From the NCBI GenBank assembly GCA_013314815.1, contig JABUEY010000032.1, positions 1 to 34,456 of the forward strand: a stretch of DNA of 34,456 nt. The letters run 5' to 3'. The notes beneath the pieces are model-generated. The model ran no database searches. It was not told where the DNA came from and saw only the letters and a program-made list of their open reading frames with translations. A program made the translations under genes and the position numbers. Shown here piece by piece: positions 24,661-33,756 of this stretch. Origin of the DNA: Syntrophobacteraceae bacterium (lineage in GTDB: Bacteria > Desulfobacterota > Syntrophobacteria > Syntrophobacterales > Syntrophobacteraceae). The stretch's first letter is position 1; every line of letters begins with the position of its first letter.

Positions 24661-25884
24661 ATGAACAAGAAGAAAGAAGCCAGGAAGAAGGGGAAGAGCG
24701 ACATCGAGCTGAGCGTCGAAGAATCTCACGAACTCGGTATGATACTTGACCGATTGTCCGTGCAGAATCCGGAAGGTGAAAGCCTGAACAGCTATCTCGA
24801 ATCACTCGGTAAGACCCTCAGGAACCGGGAAAACCTCGCCGCCGCCCTCATCGAACGGCTCAGCCGAAACCCGTCGGAGGTTGGATACCGCACATTCATG
24901 TGGTTTCGGGATTTGCCGGCGGATCCCAGGGCGAGACGCATCGTGAAACAGGCTGGATACCGCTTTTTGCAAAAGGGTTTCGCCGACGAAGCCGATTCGG
25001 TGCAGACGGAAAAGGTGGTCCTGATCCAGAAAGAAGAGAGAACTCCCTCGGCTCATATGCTGCCTGTTCCGGGCGCCTTCTTCCTTCTTTCGGCACTGGT
25101 GTATGAACCTGGCAGTCCGGCCCCCACGGCGGTATCGGTCTTTGCCGAAGACCGTTTCCGCATGCTCAATGCCAAAGCGACGGAGAGCTCTCAGCGCCTG
25201 TACCGTGATTATCTGCGCAACATCGCCGCTCACGCGGAGAAGAAGCCCTGCAGGATTCCTCTCTGGCATGCGGCCCGCGTCTTTTTCGATATGCTCGGTT
25301 TTCACGGAGGCGAAGCGACCTCCCCCGAAGTCTCCATCGCAAGGAGAATATTCGACGATTTCCATGATCCCGGCAGGAAACCGTATGTTTACGAACTGAT
25401 GCCTCGTTTGGATCAGCCCCCGGAGTCGCTTCGAGCCATGGATCCGACGGAACTGCTCCACGCGGTGGATTCTCCCTGGCTGTATTTTACACGGGATGAA
25501 CTGCTCCCTTGGAGGCAGAAGATCCAGGAACTGGAGAGCCCTCTTCTTGTCGTCCCAAGGGAGATTCAGAGGGAGAGGGTCAAGGATGAGCTGGTCCGGG
25601 CGGCGGATGATCTTTGTTCCGGAAGGACCCGGGTGATGTTCCAGAGGTTTTTCGAAGAGTACGCCGTATACTTCAAACTGTCGGGCAAAGAAGAGTTGGC
25701 TGCGGATGCACTGGCAGTGGCCGATCATCTGCGGGGCACGGCGGATGCCGGTGAGAACCCCGCGGTTTTACGGCTCGTCATCCTCTCCATGCACCGTTAC
25801 TGGCCCGAGGACTTTGAAGGGCAGCAGGAGGACGGCGAAGGGGATCTGCGGCGATCGGAGTCCGGCCTGATCCTCCCCGGGTAG
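24661..25884 (+). CDS. Unrecognised 407-residue protein
   Basis: I do not recognise a family. The N-terminus is very basic (Lys/Arg-rich, residues 2-15). The rest is mixed alpha-rich soluble sequence with no membrane segment, signal peptide or metal-binding Cys pattern, and an acidic patch near the C-terminus (EGQQEDGEGDL). The composition, the length of the open frame and third-position GC like the neighbours make it a real gene. It lies just after the operon terminator with a weak ribosome-binding site (GTGAGAC). The segment around residues 60-100 has helical repeats that might suggest a scaffold, but this is only impression. Confidence 0.75.
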   Translation: MNKKKEARKKGKSDIELSVEESHELGMILDRLSVQNPEGESLNSYLESLGKTLRNRENLAAALIERLSRNPSEVGYRTFMWFRDLPADPRARRIVKQAGYRFLQKGFADEADSVQTEKVVLIQKEERTPSAHMLPVPGAFFLLSALVYEPGSPAPTAVSVFAEDRFRMLNAKATESSQRLYRDYLRNIAAHAEKKPCRIPLWHAARVFFDMLGFHGGEATSPEVSIARRIFDDFHDPGRKPYVYELMPRLDQPPESLRAMDPTELLHAVDSPWLYFTRDELLPWRQKIQELESPLLVVPREIQRERVKDELVRAADDLCSGRTRVMFQRFFEEYAVYFKLSGKEELAADALAVADHLRGTADAGENPAVLRLVILSMHRYWPEDFEGQQEDGEGDLRRSESGLILPG

Positions 25885-25929
25885 TCGGAACTTTGAACAT
25901 CCCGCCGATATTGCAGTGGAGAACTGGTT

Positions 25930-26328
25930 ATGCTCGAAACGGTACAGGTGAAAACTCCAGACCATAGTGCGATAGTCGACGTTACGGATCCGATATCCGT
26001 GAAAGTGCGGGAAAGCGGAGTGAAAAGCGGCATATGCGTTGTGTATGTTCCCCACACCACAGCGGGGATCACCGTCAATGAAGGTGCCGACCCGGCGGTG
26101 GCAGACGATGTGCTCGACATCCTGGACAGGCTTGTGCCGTGGCGCGGCGGCTACAGGCACGCTGAAGGGAATTCCGCGGCCCACCTCAAGGCGATCCTGG
26201 TGGGAGGAAGCGCCCAGATCATCATCCACAACGGCGGCCTTCTCCTCGGGACCTGGGAGCGGGTGTTTCTGTGCGAGTTCGACGGACCGAGGACGAGAAA
26301 GATCTATGTCAAGATCATCCAGGGCTGA
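25930..26328 (+). CDS. YjbQ-family (UPF0047) protein
   Basis: The 132-residue product matches the YjbQ family: VPHTTAGITVNEGADP in the middle, then YRHAEGNSAAHLKA, and GTWERVFLCEFDGPR near the end. Members have been reported to have thiamine-phosphate synthase activity as a secondary function; the main role is unclear. The length is typical. A GGAG lies 9 bp before the ATG. Confidence 0.93.
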   Translation: MLETVQVKTPDHSAIVDVTDPISVKVRESGVKSGICVVYVPHTTAGITVNEGADPAVADDVLDILDRLVPWRGGYRHAEGNSAAHLKAILVGGSAQIIIHNGGLLLGTWERVFLCEFDGPRTRKIYVKIIQG

Positions 26329-26459
26329 CGACCTCATTGGTTTCGTGCCCGTCGAGGGCTTCACCCGCGGCTTCCATTCCGCCCGGGATGACAGTTCGAT
26401 GCCCCGCGCGGCAGGGATGCGACTGCTTGACAAAGTGAATCGTTAGAGGAGGTTGGTGC

Positions 26460-28592
26460 ATGGACAGGCTGGATGCCATTTTTTCTCCCAAGTCGGTTGC
26501 GGTGATCGGAGCTTCCACCAAGCCTGGAAAAGTGGGGCATGACATCTTTGTCAACATCCTGAAGGGAGGATTCCAGGGAACCCTTTATCCGGTCAACCCT
26601 CAGGCCAGGTCCGTCCAGTGTGTCAAAGCCTATCCCACCATCCTCGATATTCCCGACCCCGTGGACCTTGCCATCATCATTCTGCCTCCCGCCGAGGCTC
26701 TGAAAGCGGTGGAGCAGGCTCCGCAAAAGGGTGTGCAGGGCATAGTCATCGTATCGGCCGGCTTCCGGGAAGTAGGGGGAGAAGGGCGCAGGATCGAGGA
26801 TGAGATCGCCGCCCGGTGCAGGCAGGCGGGCATAAGGCTCGTCGGCCCCAACTGCCTCGGGGTCATCAATCCCCACCCTTCCGTAAGGCTCAATGCCAGC
26901 TTTTCAGCCCGCATGCCCGCATACGGGCACATTTCCTTTATCTCTCAAAGCGGCGCTCTATGCACGGCGGTGCTGGATTTTGCGGCAGACAGGGACTTCG
27001 GCTTCTCCAAGTTCATCTCCATCGGTAACAAGGCCGACGTAGACGAACTCGACCTGCTCCGCTACTTCCACAAGGATCAGGACACCGAGGTCATCATGAT
27101 CTACCTGGAAGAGTTGCGCAGGGGAAGGGAGTTCATCGATGAAGTGCGGGAGATCACCTCGGGGGATCGTCCGACTCCGATCATCGCCGTGAAATCCGGG
27201 CGCACGGCTGCGGGGGCGAGGGCCGCCGCTTCTCACACGGGATCCCTTGCGGGCACCGAAGGCATCTATGAAGCGATCTTCCAACAGTCCGGAATCCTTC
27301 GCGCCGAATCCATCGAGGAACTTTTCAATTATGCTCATGCCTTTTCCGGCAAGAAGATCCCCAACGGAAACAAGGTGGCCATCATCACCAACGCCGGAGG
27401 GCCGGGCATCGTGGCCACGGACATGACGATCACTTCGGGCCTCGAACTCGCTCATTTCAAAGAAGAAACCATCGAGGCACTGGCAAGCCATCTTCCGGCC
27501 ACAGCCAACCTCCTCAACCCGGTGGATGTTATCGGAGACGCATCCCAGGACCGCTATGAGAATGCGCTGGGAGCCGTCATCAAGGACGAAGGGGTCGACG
27601 GAGCCCTCGTCATCCTGACTCCCCAGTCCATGACCAATGCCCTGGGCACCGCTGAAGCCATAACCCGCATCGCCAACCGAACGTATAAGCCGGTTCTTTG
27701 CTGCTTTATGGGCATCGTGGATGTGTCCGAAGGCGTCAAGTACCTCCAGGAAAGGGGAATTCCCGTCTTTCGTTTTCCGGAACACGCCGCCCAGGCCTTC
27801 GGCGCCCTCTACCGCTATTCGAAATGGACCAGCCGCCAGCACCTTGCGCAGTTCGAATTCAAGCACGACGTGGAAAGGGCATCGGAAATCATCCGGAAGA
27901 ACCTGTCGGAAGGCCGGCTTTACCTGGGCGAGGCCGAGGGGATCGAGATCCTCAACGCGTACGGGTTCCAGACACTGCCGACCTTCCTGGCCAGGACGAG
28001 GGAGGAGGCCATGGACTTTGCCGAAAGCATGGGCGCTCCCGTCGCCATGAAGATCGTCTCCCCCCAGATCATCCACAAGACCGACGCCGGAGGCGTCAGG
28101 CTCAATCTTAAAGGCCGGGACGCCGTCAAGAAAGCGTATGACACCATCCTCGAGAACGTTCTGAAGTTCGATCCCAATGCCGTGGTGGAAGGGGTCCTGG
28201 TGCAGAGGATGGCTTCTCCCGGAGAAGAAGTGATCATAGGCATGAGTCGCTATCCGGAATACGGCCCGCTGATCATGTTCGGCCTTGGAGGCATCTTCGT
28301 GGAGGTGTTCAAGGACGTAGTGTTCCGCCTTGCTCCCGTGGGGCGAAACGAAGCGCGCCGCATGGTCAAGGGCATCCGCGGGTATTCACTCCTCAAGGGA
28401 GTCCGCGGAAGGCCGCCGAGGGATATCCGAGCTCTCGAACGCTGCCTGGTCAGACTCTCCGACCTTGCGGTCAACCACCCCGAAATCAAGGAAATGGACA
28501 TCAATCCCCTGATTGTTCATGAAAAAGACCAGGGCGCTGTCGCAGCCGACTGCCGGATTATCCTCGAAGCGCCCGGCGGTAAAGGAAGCTGA
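26460..28592 (+). CDS. ADP-forming acyl-CoA (acetate-CoA) synthetase, alpha-beta fusion
   Basis: The 710-residue product joins the CoA-binding/ligase alpha part (IGASTKPGKVG near 16-26, GPNCLG near 129-134, ISQSGAL) to an ATP-grasp beta part from about residue 485 (VAMKIVSPQIIHKTDAGGV, GEEVIIGMSRYPEYGP, DINPLIV). The catalytic phosphohistidine is His259 in SHTGSLAG. The enzyme makes ATP from acyl-CoA, or activates acids in reverse, in the cytosol. There is no C-terminal GNAT domain, so it is not a Pat-type acetyltransferase. AGGAGG 7 bp upstream gives a strong start. Substrate preference (acetate, propionate, aryl acids) cannot be read from sequence. Confidence 0.92.
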   Translation: MDRLDAIFSPKSVAVIGASTKPGKVGHDIFVNILKGGFQGTLYPVNPQARSVQCVKAYPTILDIPDPVDLAIIILPPAEALKAVEQAPQKGVQGIVIVSAGFREVGGEGRRIEDEIAARCRQAGIRLVGPNCLGVINPHPSVRLNASFSARMPAYGHISFISQSGALCTAVLDFAADRDFGFSKFISIGNKADVDELDLLRYFHKDQDTEVIMIYLEELRRGREFIDEVREITSGDRPTPIIAVKSGRTAAGARAAASHTGSLAGTEGIYEAIFQQSGILRAESIEELFNYAHAFSGKKIPNGNKVAIITNAGGPGIVATDMTITSGLELAHFKEETIEALASHLPATANLLNPVDVIGDASQDRYENALGAVIKDEGVDGALVILTPQSMTNALGTAEAITRIANRTYKPVLCCFMGIVDVSEGVKYLQERGIPVFRFPEHAAQAFGALYRYSKWTSRQHLAQFEFKHDVERASEIIRKNLSEGRLYLGEAEGIEILNAYGFQTLPTFLARTREEAMDFAESMGAPVAMKIVSPQIIHKTDAGGVRLNLKGRDAVKKAYDTILENVLKFDPNAVVEGVLVQRMASPGEEVIIGMSRYPEYGPLIMFGLGGIFVEVFKDVVFRLAPVGRNEARRMVKGIRGYSLLKGVRGRPPRDIRALERCLVRLSDLAVNHPEIKEMDINPLIVHEKDQGAVAADCRIILEAPGGKGS

Positions 28593-28650
28593 ACCCGTTT
28601 CACATTGCATACCGGGAAGGATCCGCCGGCGATGAAGCCTCTTCGTGGAT

Positions 28651-29508
28651 TCATCCGTCCATTTGTTGTTTGATCTCGCTGTTCAGAACTCCTCCCAGTA
28701 GGATCATGAGGCCGATAAGGTAGAGCCATGTGAGGAGTGCAACCACCGCTCCCAGTGTACCGTAGAACCTGTTCAGGTTGGCCAGATTCTTGATGTAGAA
28801 ACTGAAACCCGCCGAGGTGGCGAACCAGCCGGCCATGGCAAAAATCGCTCCGGGCAGGATAGGCTTGCGATCCCTTTGGTTGTTGGGCGCAAAGCCGTAG
28901 ATGAGTGAAAAGGCCAGGATCATGGCCAGGGAGACCACCCCAAGCCGGATCAGCCTGTAGGTGAGGTGAACGGTGTGGCTCAAGCCCAGATGATGAAGAA
29001 TGAAATCGCTCACGATGGGGCCGATGACGAGAAGAATGAAGGCCAGCATGTAGATGATGACCACGGTCACCGTGAGGCTGAGTGCGATCACCTTGGTTTT
29101 CCAGAAGGGGCGTGTTTCCTGGACTTCGTAGACCCGGTTGAGAGAGATGATGAGGCTCGATACGGCTCTCGACGCCGCCCAAAGTGCCAAAAGAAGCGTT
29201 CCCGCGGCGATCAATCCGCTGGGCTGGATGAGGAGACTCTTCACGGTGGGTGTAATGATATCGAACACGGAAGGTGGAACGAATCGCTTGAGAGTCTGCA
29301 GCGCGGTGTCGTGCGAAGTAACAATGGGCAGCAGGCTGGATATGGCCACAAGGAAGATGACAAAGGGAAAAAGAGAATAAAGGGACCAGAATCCCACCTG
29401 GGCCGCCAGGCCGGACAGGTCGTTCCTGAAGAAGTTCTTCCACATGTTCACGATGAGTTTTGTAAACCGGACCCGGCGATATTGCTGTGCGCGGTGATTC
29501 AGCTTCAT
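28651..29508 (-). CDS. YihY/BrkB-family membrane protein
   Basis: The 285-residue integral membrane protein has about six hydrophobic segments and the family pattern AAQVGFWSLYSLFPFVIFL near the N-terminus, then LLALWAASRAVSSLI, and GTLGAVVALLTWLY toward the end. Members are often misnamed ribonuclease BN; the true role is unknown. GGGGAG lies 7 bp before the ATG. The gene converges on the acyl-CoA synthetase gene with 58 bp between. Confidence 0.92.
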   Translation of the reverse strand: MKLNHRAQQYRRVRFTKLIVNMWKNFFRNDLSGLAAQVGFWSLYSLFPFVIFLVAISSLLPIVTSHDTALQTLKRFVPPSVFDIITPTVKSLLIQPSGLIAAGTLLLALWAASRAVSSLIISLNRVYEVQETRPFWKTKVIALSLTVTVVIIYMLAFILLVIGPIVSDFILHHLGLSHTVHLTYRLIRLGVVSLAMILAFSLIYGFAPNNQRDRKPILPGAIFAMAGWFATSAGFSFYIKNLANLNRFYGTLGAVVALLTWLYLIGLMILLGGVLNSEIKQQMDG

Positions 29509-29860
29509 CCAGGTTCTCCCCTGAAAAGAATGTCCTCAACCTTAACTATGTCGTTTTTTCACCGCAGTCAATGTCCGTCGGCCCGATTGTCCGCCAGCCG
29601 ATAACTTTCGCGGTGCGGAATGCCCTCCCCCGATCCCCCTGAAAACAGGTTCTTCTGGCATATGCCTACCCGGACAGTTGTCGAACAAAGGTGGGATGCC
29701 TTCAGTAGATACCCGTACAGAAGCTTCCATTGCCTTTCGAGTTTGGGGAGTGCTCCTCGGAGCCGGTGTTCAATCCTATCATCAATTGAGCAGCCAAGTC
29801 TTGATTGTAGACGTTTCATCATTAGGATTATGGTTATAAAACGGGAAAGGAGGAATCGGT
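29509..29860. other. Intergenic region yihY-hypothetical
   Basis: These 352 bp hold the second copy of a dispersed repeat (29650-29689) and an AT-rich stretch (29800-29850) that probably carries the promoter of the next gene. An 84-codon minus-strand frame (29568-29822) overlaps the repeat and has no ribosome-binding site or family. Confidence 0.55.
29650..29689. repeat. Dispersed intergenic repeat, copy B
   Basis: This stretch matches 6096-6135 at 34 of 40 positions. It contains the small palindromes GGCATATGCC and TTGTCGAACAA, which may form local structure. Confidence 0.6.
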
Positions 29861-30115
29861 ATGAGTGTTGATCGAAATAAGTTGGCTTTGAAGCTCAAGG
29901 AGATGTACCCTGAAATCGTTCAGCATGGTTTGGACCTTGCCCTGTGTTTTGACGATAAGAAAGACGCCTGGGTTGTGGAGTTGAGCAAGGGGCTGCACAA
30001 ACTGACGACGCACATCGAGAGGAAGGATGCGGAGGCTTGCCTGGAAGGGGTGCAGTGCATCTACTTCGGAGTCCAGGTAGGGCAGTTTGTCAAGAATTTC
30101 GAGGCATCGGGATAG
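29861..30115 (+). CDS. Small hypothetical protein
   Basis: An 84-residue soluble protein with no family I recognise. It is alternately acidic and hydrophobic and likely helical, with a VVELSKGLHKLTTHIE segment in the middle. AAAGGAGG 8 bp before the ATG is among the strongest ribosome-binding sites in the window, so the gene is very likely expressed. A rhomboid protease gene follows 166 bp later on the same strand. Confidence 0.75.
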   Translation: MSVDRNKLALKLKEMYPEIVQHGLDLALCFDDKKDAWVVELSKGLHKLTTHIERKDAEACLEGVQCIYFGVQVGQFVKNFEASG

Positions 30116-30162
30116 AATTTCGCCTTCCCGGGGACAGGACGAGCGACATCAGGACGGGAGGA

Positions 30163-30190
30163 TTGACCTCGTATCCGTTTGATGATACGT
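30163..30190 (+). promoter_or_regulatory. Possible promoter of the rhomboid gene
   Basis: TTGACC and ATACGT are separated by 16 bp. The same stretch is an imperfect inverted repeat (TTGAC...GTATC facing GATAC...GTCAA, 30163-30193), which could be an operator. Confidence 0.3.
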
Positions 30191-30281
30191 CAAGGTGCGC
30201 ACTTGGGACAAAGATCCCGGTTTCGTTCCGATTGCATCGATTCCAATAGGGCAGGATCTACCCGGCCCCGCAGGTAGTTTT

Positions 30282-31127
30282 ATGGAAAATAATGAGAGGC
30301 AGTCGATCCTCTGCCCCAACTGTCGTCACCTGATCAGCAAGTCCGAATCCCGCTGCCCCTACTGCGGTATCTCCAACCCGGCCTCCTGGTGGAAGAACAA
30401 TCCGCTGATCGGCGCTCTTCACAGCGCCGATCAGATCATTAAGGTCATCATCGCCGTCAACGCGTGCATTTTTATCTTTTCCCTCGTGCTGAGTCCTCAG
30501 CTTCCGAGCCTGTCCATGAACCCGTTCATGTTCCTGTCTCCGGACAACAGGAGTCTTCTTCTGCTGGGTGCGACGGGAACCATACCCATCGATCGGCTAC
30601 ATCGCTGGTGGAGCCTGGTTTCGGCCAGCTACCTGCACGGCGGAATCCTGCACATCGTGTTCAACATGATCGCCCTGCGCCAGATCGGTCCGCTGGTTGT
30701 CCAGGAGTACGGCGGGGCGAGGATGTTCACGATCTACACGCTGGGAGGAGTGTTCGGTTACCTGGTGTCCTATTACGCGGGTATCACCTTCACGATCGGC
30801 GCGTCGGCAGCCGTCTGCGCCCTCATAGGCTCCGCGCTCTACTACGGCAAGAGCAGGGGCGGCTATTACGGCCAGGAGATCTACAGGCAGGTGGGCGGCT
30901 GGGTGGTAGCCATCTTCGTGTTCGGCCTGCTCATGCCCGGTATCAACAGCTGGGGGCATGGAGGCGGCATCGCGGGTGGAGTCATCCTCGGATTTCTGCT
31001 CGGCTACCAGGAAAAGGTACCCGAAAACCTCCTGCACAAGACACTTGCCGCGGGATGTGTCGTTATCACCGCGTTGATCCTCGCATGGGCGGTCTTCTCC
31101 GGAATCGCCTACGTCTTCTACGGGTAG
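30282..31127 (+). CDS. Rhomboid-family intramembrane serine protease with N-terminal zinc ribbon
   Basis: The 281-residue product starts with a zinc-ribbon-like C11-X2-C14...C25-X2-C28 in the cytosolic tail, then several membrane segments. The rhomboid catalytic elements are visible: HGGILHIVFN (His124, Asn128), Ser175 in GASAAVCALIG and His226 in WGHGGGIAGG. The residue after the catalytic Ser is Ala rather than the usual Gly (GxSA). ATG 30282 is chosen because the zinc ribbon starts soon after and AGGT lies upstream; the frame extends 29 codons further with no conserved content. The substrate is unknown. Confidence 0.88.
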   Translation: MENNERQSILCPNCRHLISKSESRCPYCGISNPASWWKNNPLIGALHSADQIIKVIIAVNACIFIFSLVLSPQLPSLSMNPFMFLSPDNRSLLLLGATGTIPIDRLHRWWSLVSASYLHGGILHIVFNMIALRQIGPLVVQEYGGARMFTIYTLGGVFGYLVSYYAGITFTIGASAAVCALIGSALYYGKSRGGYYGQEIYRQVGGWVVAIFVFGLLMPGINSWGHGGGIAGGVILGFLLGYQEKVPENLLHKTLAAGCVVITALILAWAVFSGIAYVFYG

Positions 31128-31314
31128 CCCGGAACGGCCTTTCGCCGAGCTGTACATCTGCGGCGGGAACATATCGACAATCAAGAAGAACAGGCGGCGG
31201 AGCTCGATCAACGGAAGGGGGGCTTTGCCCTGTGAGACACAGCATACGGTGCTTCAAGTCCTCATCCGAGCCGACCCGGCCAATGGCGATCCGCTTTCTG
31301 TAAGCGCGTACCGA

Positions 31315-31521
31315 CTATCCGGACGGATCCTGAAAAAACCTCATCCCCTGCTGCTTTTCATCGGACGAGGCATTACGGTCGTCGATTCCTTCCCCTCTGC
31401 CGGCGGGAAGGAAGATGACTCTGTCGGATCTGTCTGAACAAGCTGCTGTCGAACACAGGTAGGCGCGTGAAAGCCTGAGGAAGTTCCAGATCCTGTCTTC
31501 GAGAGTGGACAAGGTTTCCAT
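31315..31521 (-). CDS. Possible small protein, unrecognised
   Basis: A 68-codon frame starts with an ATG preceded by a textbook GAAGGAGG 7 bp upstream, which is the main support. The N-terminal METLSTLEDRIWNFLRLS could be an amphipathic helix. The C-terminal part looks random and low in conserved character, so the frame may be decayed or frameshifted after about 20 codons. No family is recognised. Confidence 0.35.
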   Translation of the reverse strand: METLSTLEDRIWNFLRLSRAYLCSTAACSDRSDRVIFLPAGRGEGIDDRNASSDEKQQGMRFFQDPSG

Positions 31522-31625
31522 CGGGAATCCTCCTTCAAAACGATCCAAAACGAAACCATAACAGACTGCCAAGCCGGGAGCCATCAGCGGAGCAGGAGCT
31601 GCTGCCTGGGCGAAATCAGGTGGAG

Positions 31626-31678
31626 CGGCAGGAAGATGAGAAGTGTGATTTCAGGTACAATCTCTCATCGGCCTGCCG
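31626..31678. repeat. Strong interrupted inverted repeat
   Basis: CGGCAGG/CCTGCCG (31626-31632 with 31672-31678) encloses GATGAGA/TCTCATC (31635-31641 with 31663-31669), separated by symmetric 2-nt internal loops, with a 21-nt apical loop. No T-run follows on either strand. It could be a structured RNA leader, 105 bp upstream of the minus-strand small frame. Confidence 0.6.
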
Positions 31679-32022
31679 GGGGCTCAATCGGGTGAGTCAT
31701 GTATTTCCGCTGGAATTGCGCGGTATTTGGGGGGCGCATGCATGTACTGCCACCTCCGGGGTATCTGCGTCCTCTTGATGTTTGCCCGACCGGGATTAGT
31801 TTTAAAGGTGACTGAAAAAGGGGGATTTATCCGAAGATGATCTGTCTTGCGCATGCGGGCCGCAGCGGCAGTGGACACCCGGAAACACCGCTCAATCGTG
31901 AATCGCCGGACCGGCTTCCTTGAAGGCGAAAGGGCAATCGTGGCATGTCCACTGTGGAAAGATCAGGGGCGTAGGCCGGCTATGAATCGTCGATCCGGTT
32001 GGAGAAGAGGAATCTAAAGTCC

Positions 32023-33555
32023 GTGAAGAAAGAAAAGGGATCTTCGGGGATAACGGAGCGCGATGACGGTTATGAAAGGGAGCTCAGGCTCAACGTCAGC
32101 CCGGACGGATGGGTCAATCCCGATCCGGCGCCGATATACGACCTGGTGGTTGTGGGAGCCGGTACGGCGGGGCTCGTGGCGGCGGCCGGCGCTGCCGGTC
32201 TGGGCGCGCGCGTCGCACTCGTCGAAAAGCACAGGATGGGGGGAGACTGCCTGAACACGGGCTGTGTTCCGTCCAAGTGCCTCGTCAGGTCGTCGAGGGC
32301 CGTGGTGGACGTCCGTAACGCAGTGCTCCACGGGATCCAGGCGGGATCGACGCCGGAAGCGGACTTTCGTGTGGTCATGGACCGGATGAAGCGCCTGCGT
32401 GCAAGAATCAGCAGGCACGACAGCGTCTCCCGGTTCAGTGCACTCGGTGTGGACGTGTTCCTGGGGGAGGCGTCTTTTTCGGGAAAGGCCGCCGTAGAGG
32501 TTGCCGGGAAGACGCTTCGTTTCAAGAAGGCGGTGATAGCGGCCGGGGCGCGCGCGGCACATCCGCCCATTCAGGGCCTGGCCCGGGTGGGATATGTGAC
32601 CAGCGAAACAGTCTTTTCGTTGAAAGAATGTCCGCCGGAGCTTGCCGTGATCGGAGCCGGCCACCTGGGATGTGAGTTGGCCCAGGCCTTTCAACGGCTC
32701 GGCAGCCGGGTGACCATCCTGGAAAAGGCTCCCCGGCTGCTCGAAAGAGAAGATCGCGACGCGGCGGCAATCCTGTACAAGACATTTGTGTTTGAAGGGA
32801 TTGGAGTGGTGCTCGGCTGCGATATCAGGGAGGTCGAACCCGCGGGGGGCCGGAAGAGAATTCTTTACCGGGCGGACGGTATCGACCAGTCCGTGGAAGT
32901 CGACGAAATCCTGGTCGGGGCCGGACGCGTCCCCAACGTGGACGGACTGAACCTCGAATCGGCTGGAGTCGACTATGACCGTACGAACGGGGTGATCGTA
33001 AACGATTTTCTGCAGACGGCGAATCCTCGAATCTATGCCGCGGGTGATGTCTGTCTGAGCCGGAAGTTTACCCACACGGCCGATGCCACGGCACGCATCG
33101 TGATCCGGAACGCTCTTTTCCTGGGCAGAAGACGGCTCAGCACCATGTTGGTTCCCTGGTGCACGTACACCGACCCGGAGATCGCTCATGTGGGCATGTA
33201 CGAAGGCGAGGCTCTCGCCCGGGGCATCCGGGTGGATACGTTCACGAAGTATTTGAGCGAGGTCGATCGTGCCATCGTGGACGGCGAGGAAGAGGGGTTC
33301 GTAAAGGTGCACGTAAGGCACGGGACGGACAAGATACTGGGTGCAACCATCGTCGCGCGGCATGCGGGCGAGATGCTCAATGAAATTACTCTGGCCATGG
33401 AGGCGGGAGTGGGCCTGAGAAAGATCGCCGACGTCATTCATCCCTATCCCACCCAGGCGGAAGCCATACGTCAGGCTGCGGATCTTTACAATCGCTCCCG
33501 CCTCACCGCGACGGTACGGAAGATCTTGAGCCGTTGGCTGGCGTGGAGGAAGTAG
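32023..33555 (+). CDS. Mercuric reductase-like / pyridine nucleotide-disulfide oxidoreductase
   Basis: The 510-residue flavoprotein has an N-terminal FAD site (VVVGAGTAGL, about 43-51) and the redox-active disulfide C76-X4-C81 in GGDCLNTGCVPSK. An NAD(P)H site (VIGAGHLGCELAQ) begins near residue 210, an FAD segment IYAAGDVC follows, and the dimerisation domain ends with the catalytic His region HPYPTQAEA near 473. It lacks the C-terminal Cys pair needed for mercury reduction, so it is a MerA-like relative of unknown substrate. GTG 32023 is preferred (GAAGAGG upstream); TTG 31999 is the alternative. Confidence 0.88.
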   Translation: MKKEKGSSGITERDDGYERELRLNVSPDGWVNPDPAPIYDLVVVGAGTAGLVAAAGAAGLGARVALVEKHRMGGDCLNTGCVPSKCLVRSSRAVVDVRNAVLHGIQAGSTPEADFRVVMDRMKRLRARISRHDSVSRFSALGVDVFLGEASFSGKAAVEVAGKTLRFKKAVIAAGARAAHPPIQGLARVGYVTSETVFSLKECPPELAVIGAGHLGCELAQAFQRLGSRVTILEKAPRLLEREDRDAAAILYKTFVFEGIGVVLGCDIREVEPAGGRKRILYRADGIDQSVEVDEILVGAGRVPNVDGLNLESAGVDYDRTNGVIVNDFLQTANPRIYAAGDVCLSRKFTHTADATARIVIRNALFLGRRRLSTMLVPWCTYTDPEIAHVGMYEGEALARGIRVDTFTKYLSEVDRAIVDGEEEGFVKVHVRHGTDKILGATIVARHAGEMLNEITLAMEAGVGLRKIADVIHPYPTQAEAIRQAADLYNRSRLTATVRKILSRWLAWRK

Positions 33556-33603
33556 GGGCGGGTATCCGCCGAGACTCCGGCATGACGCGGCCGGGCTTTC
33601 AGC

Positions 33604-33631
33604 TTGACTTTTGGGGGCTTGATCTTAAATT
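33604..33631 (+). promoter_or_regulatory. Probable nuo operon promoter
   Basis: TTGACT and TAAATT are separated by 16 bp. The leader of about 120 nt before nuoA contains a small hairpin, AGGCAG/CTGCCT, at 33669-33688. Confidence 0.6.
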
Positions 33632-33756
33632 CCTGCTACTGTATTGTCTTGAGCAGCCTTCATCCGGGAGGCAGAGACACTGCTGCCTGCAATGAAACAC
33701 CTTTGCCGTAATCATATCCACACCGCCGCAGCTTACGGCCCGTTCAGGGAGCACGC

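Larger units (their letters stand above)
31128..32022. other. Long interval with few supportable genes
   Basis: About 900 bp between the rhomboid and flavoprotein genes. It contains a possible minus-strand small gene (31315-31521) and a strong interrupted hairpin (31626-31678). Other frames lack ribosome-binding sites. I see no tRNA. Confidence 0.55.

Noticed and set aside
28651-29508. Ribonuclease BN annotation of the YihY-family gene
   Set aside because: The name is a historical misassignment; the protein is an integral membrane protein without nuclease motifs.
32014-33441. 475-codon minus-strand frame opposite the flavoprotein
   Set aside because: Shadow frame of a conserved oxidoreductase.
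32023-33555. Mercury resistance function
   Set aside because: No C-terminal Cys pair, no N-terminal metal-binding domain and no mer genes nearby.
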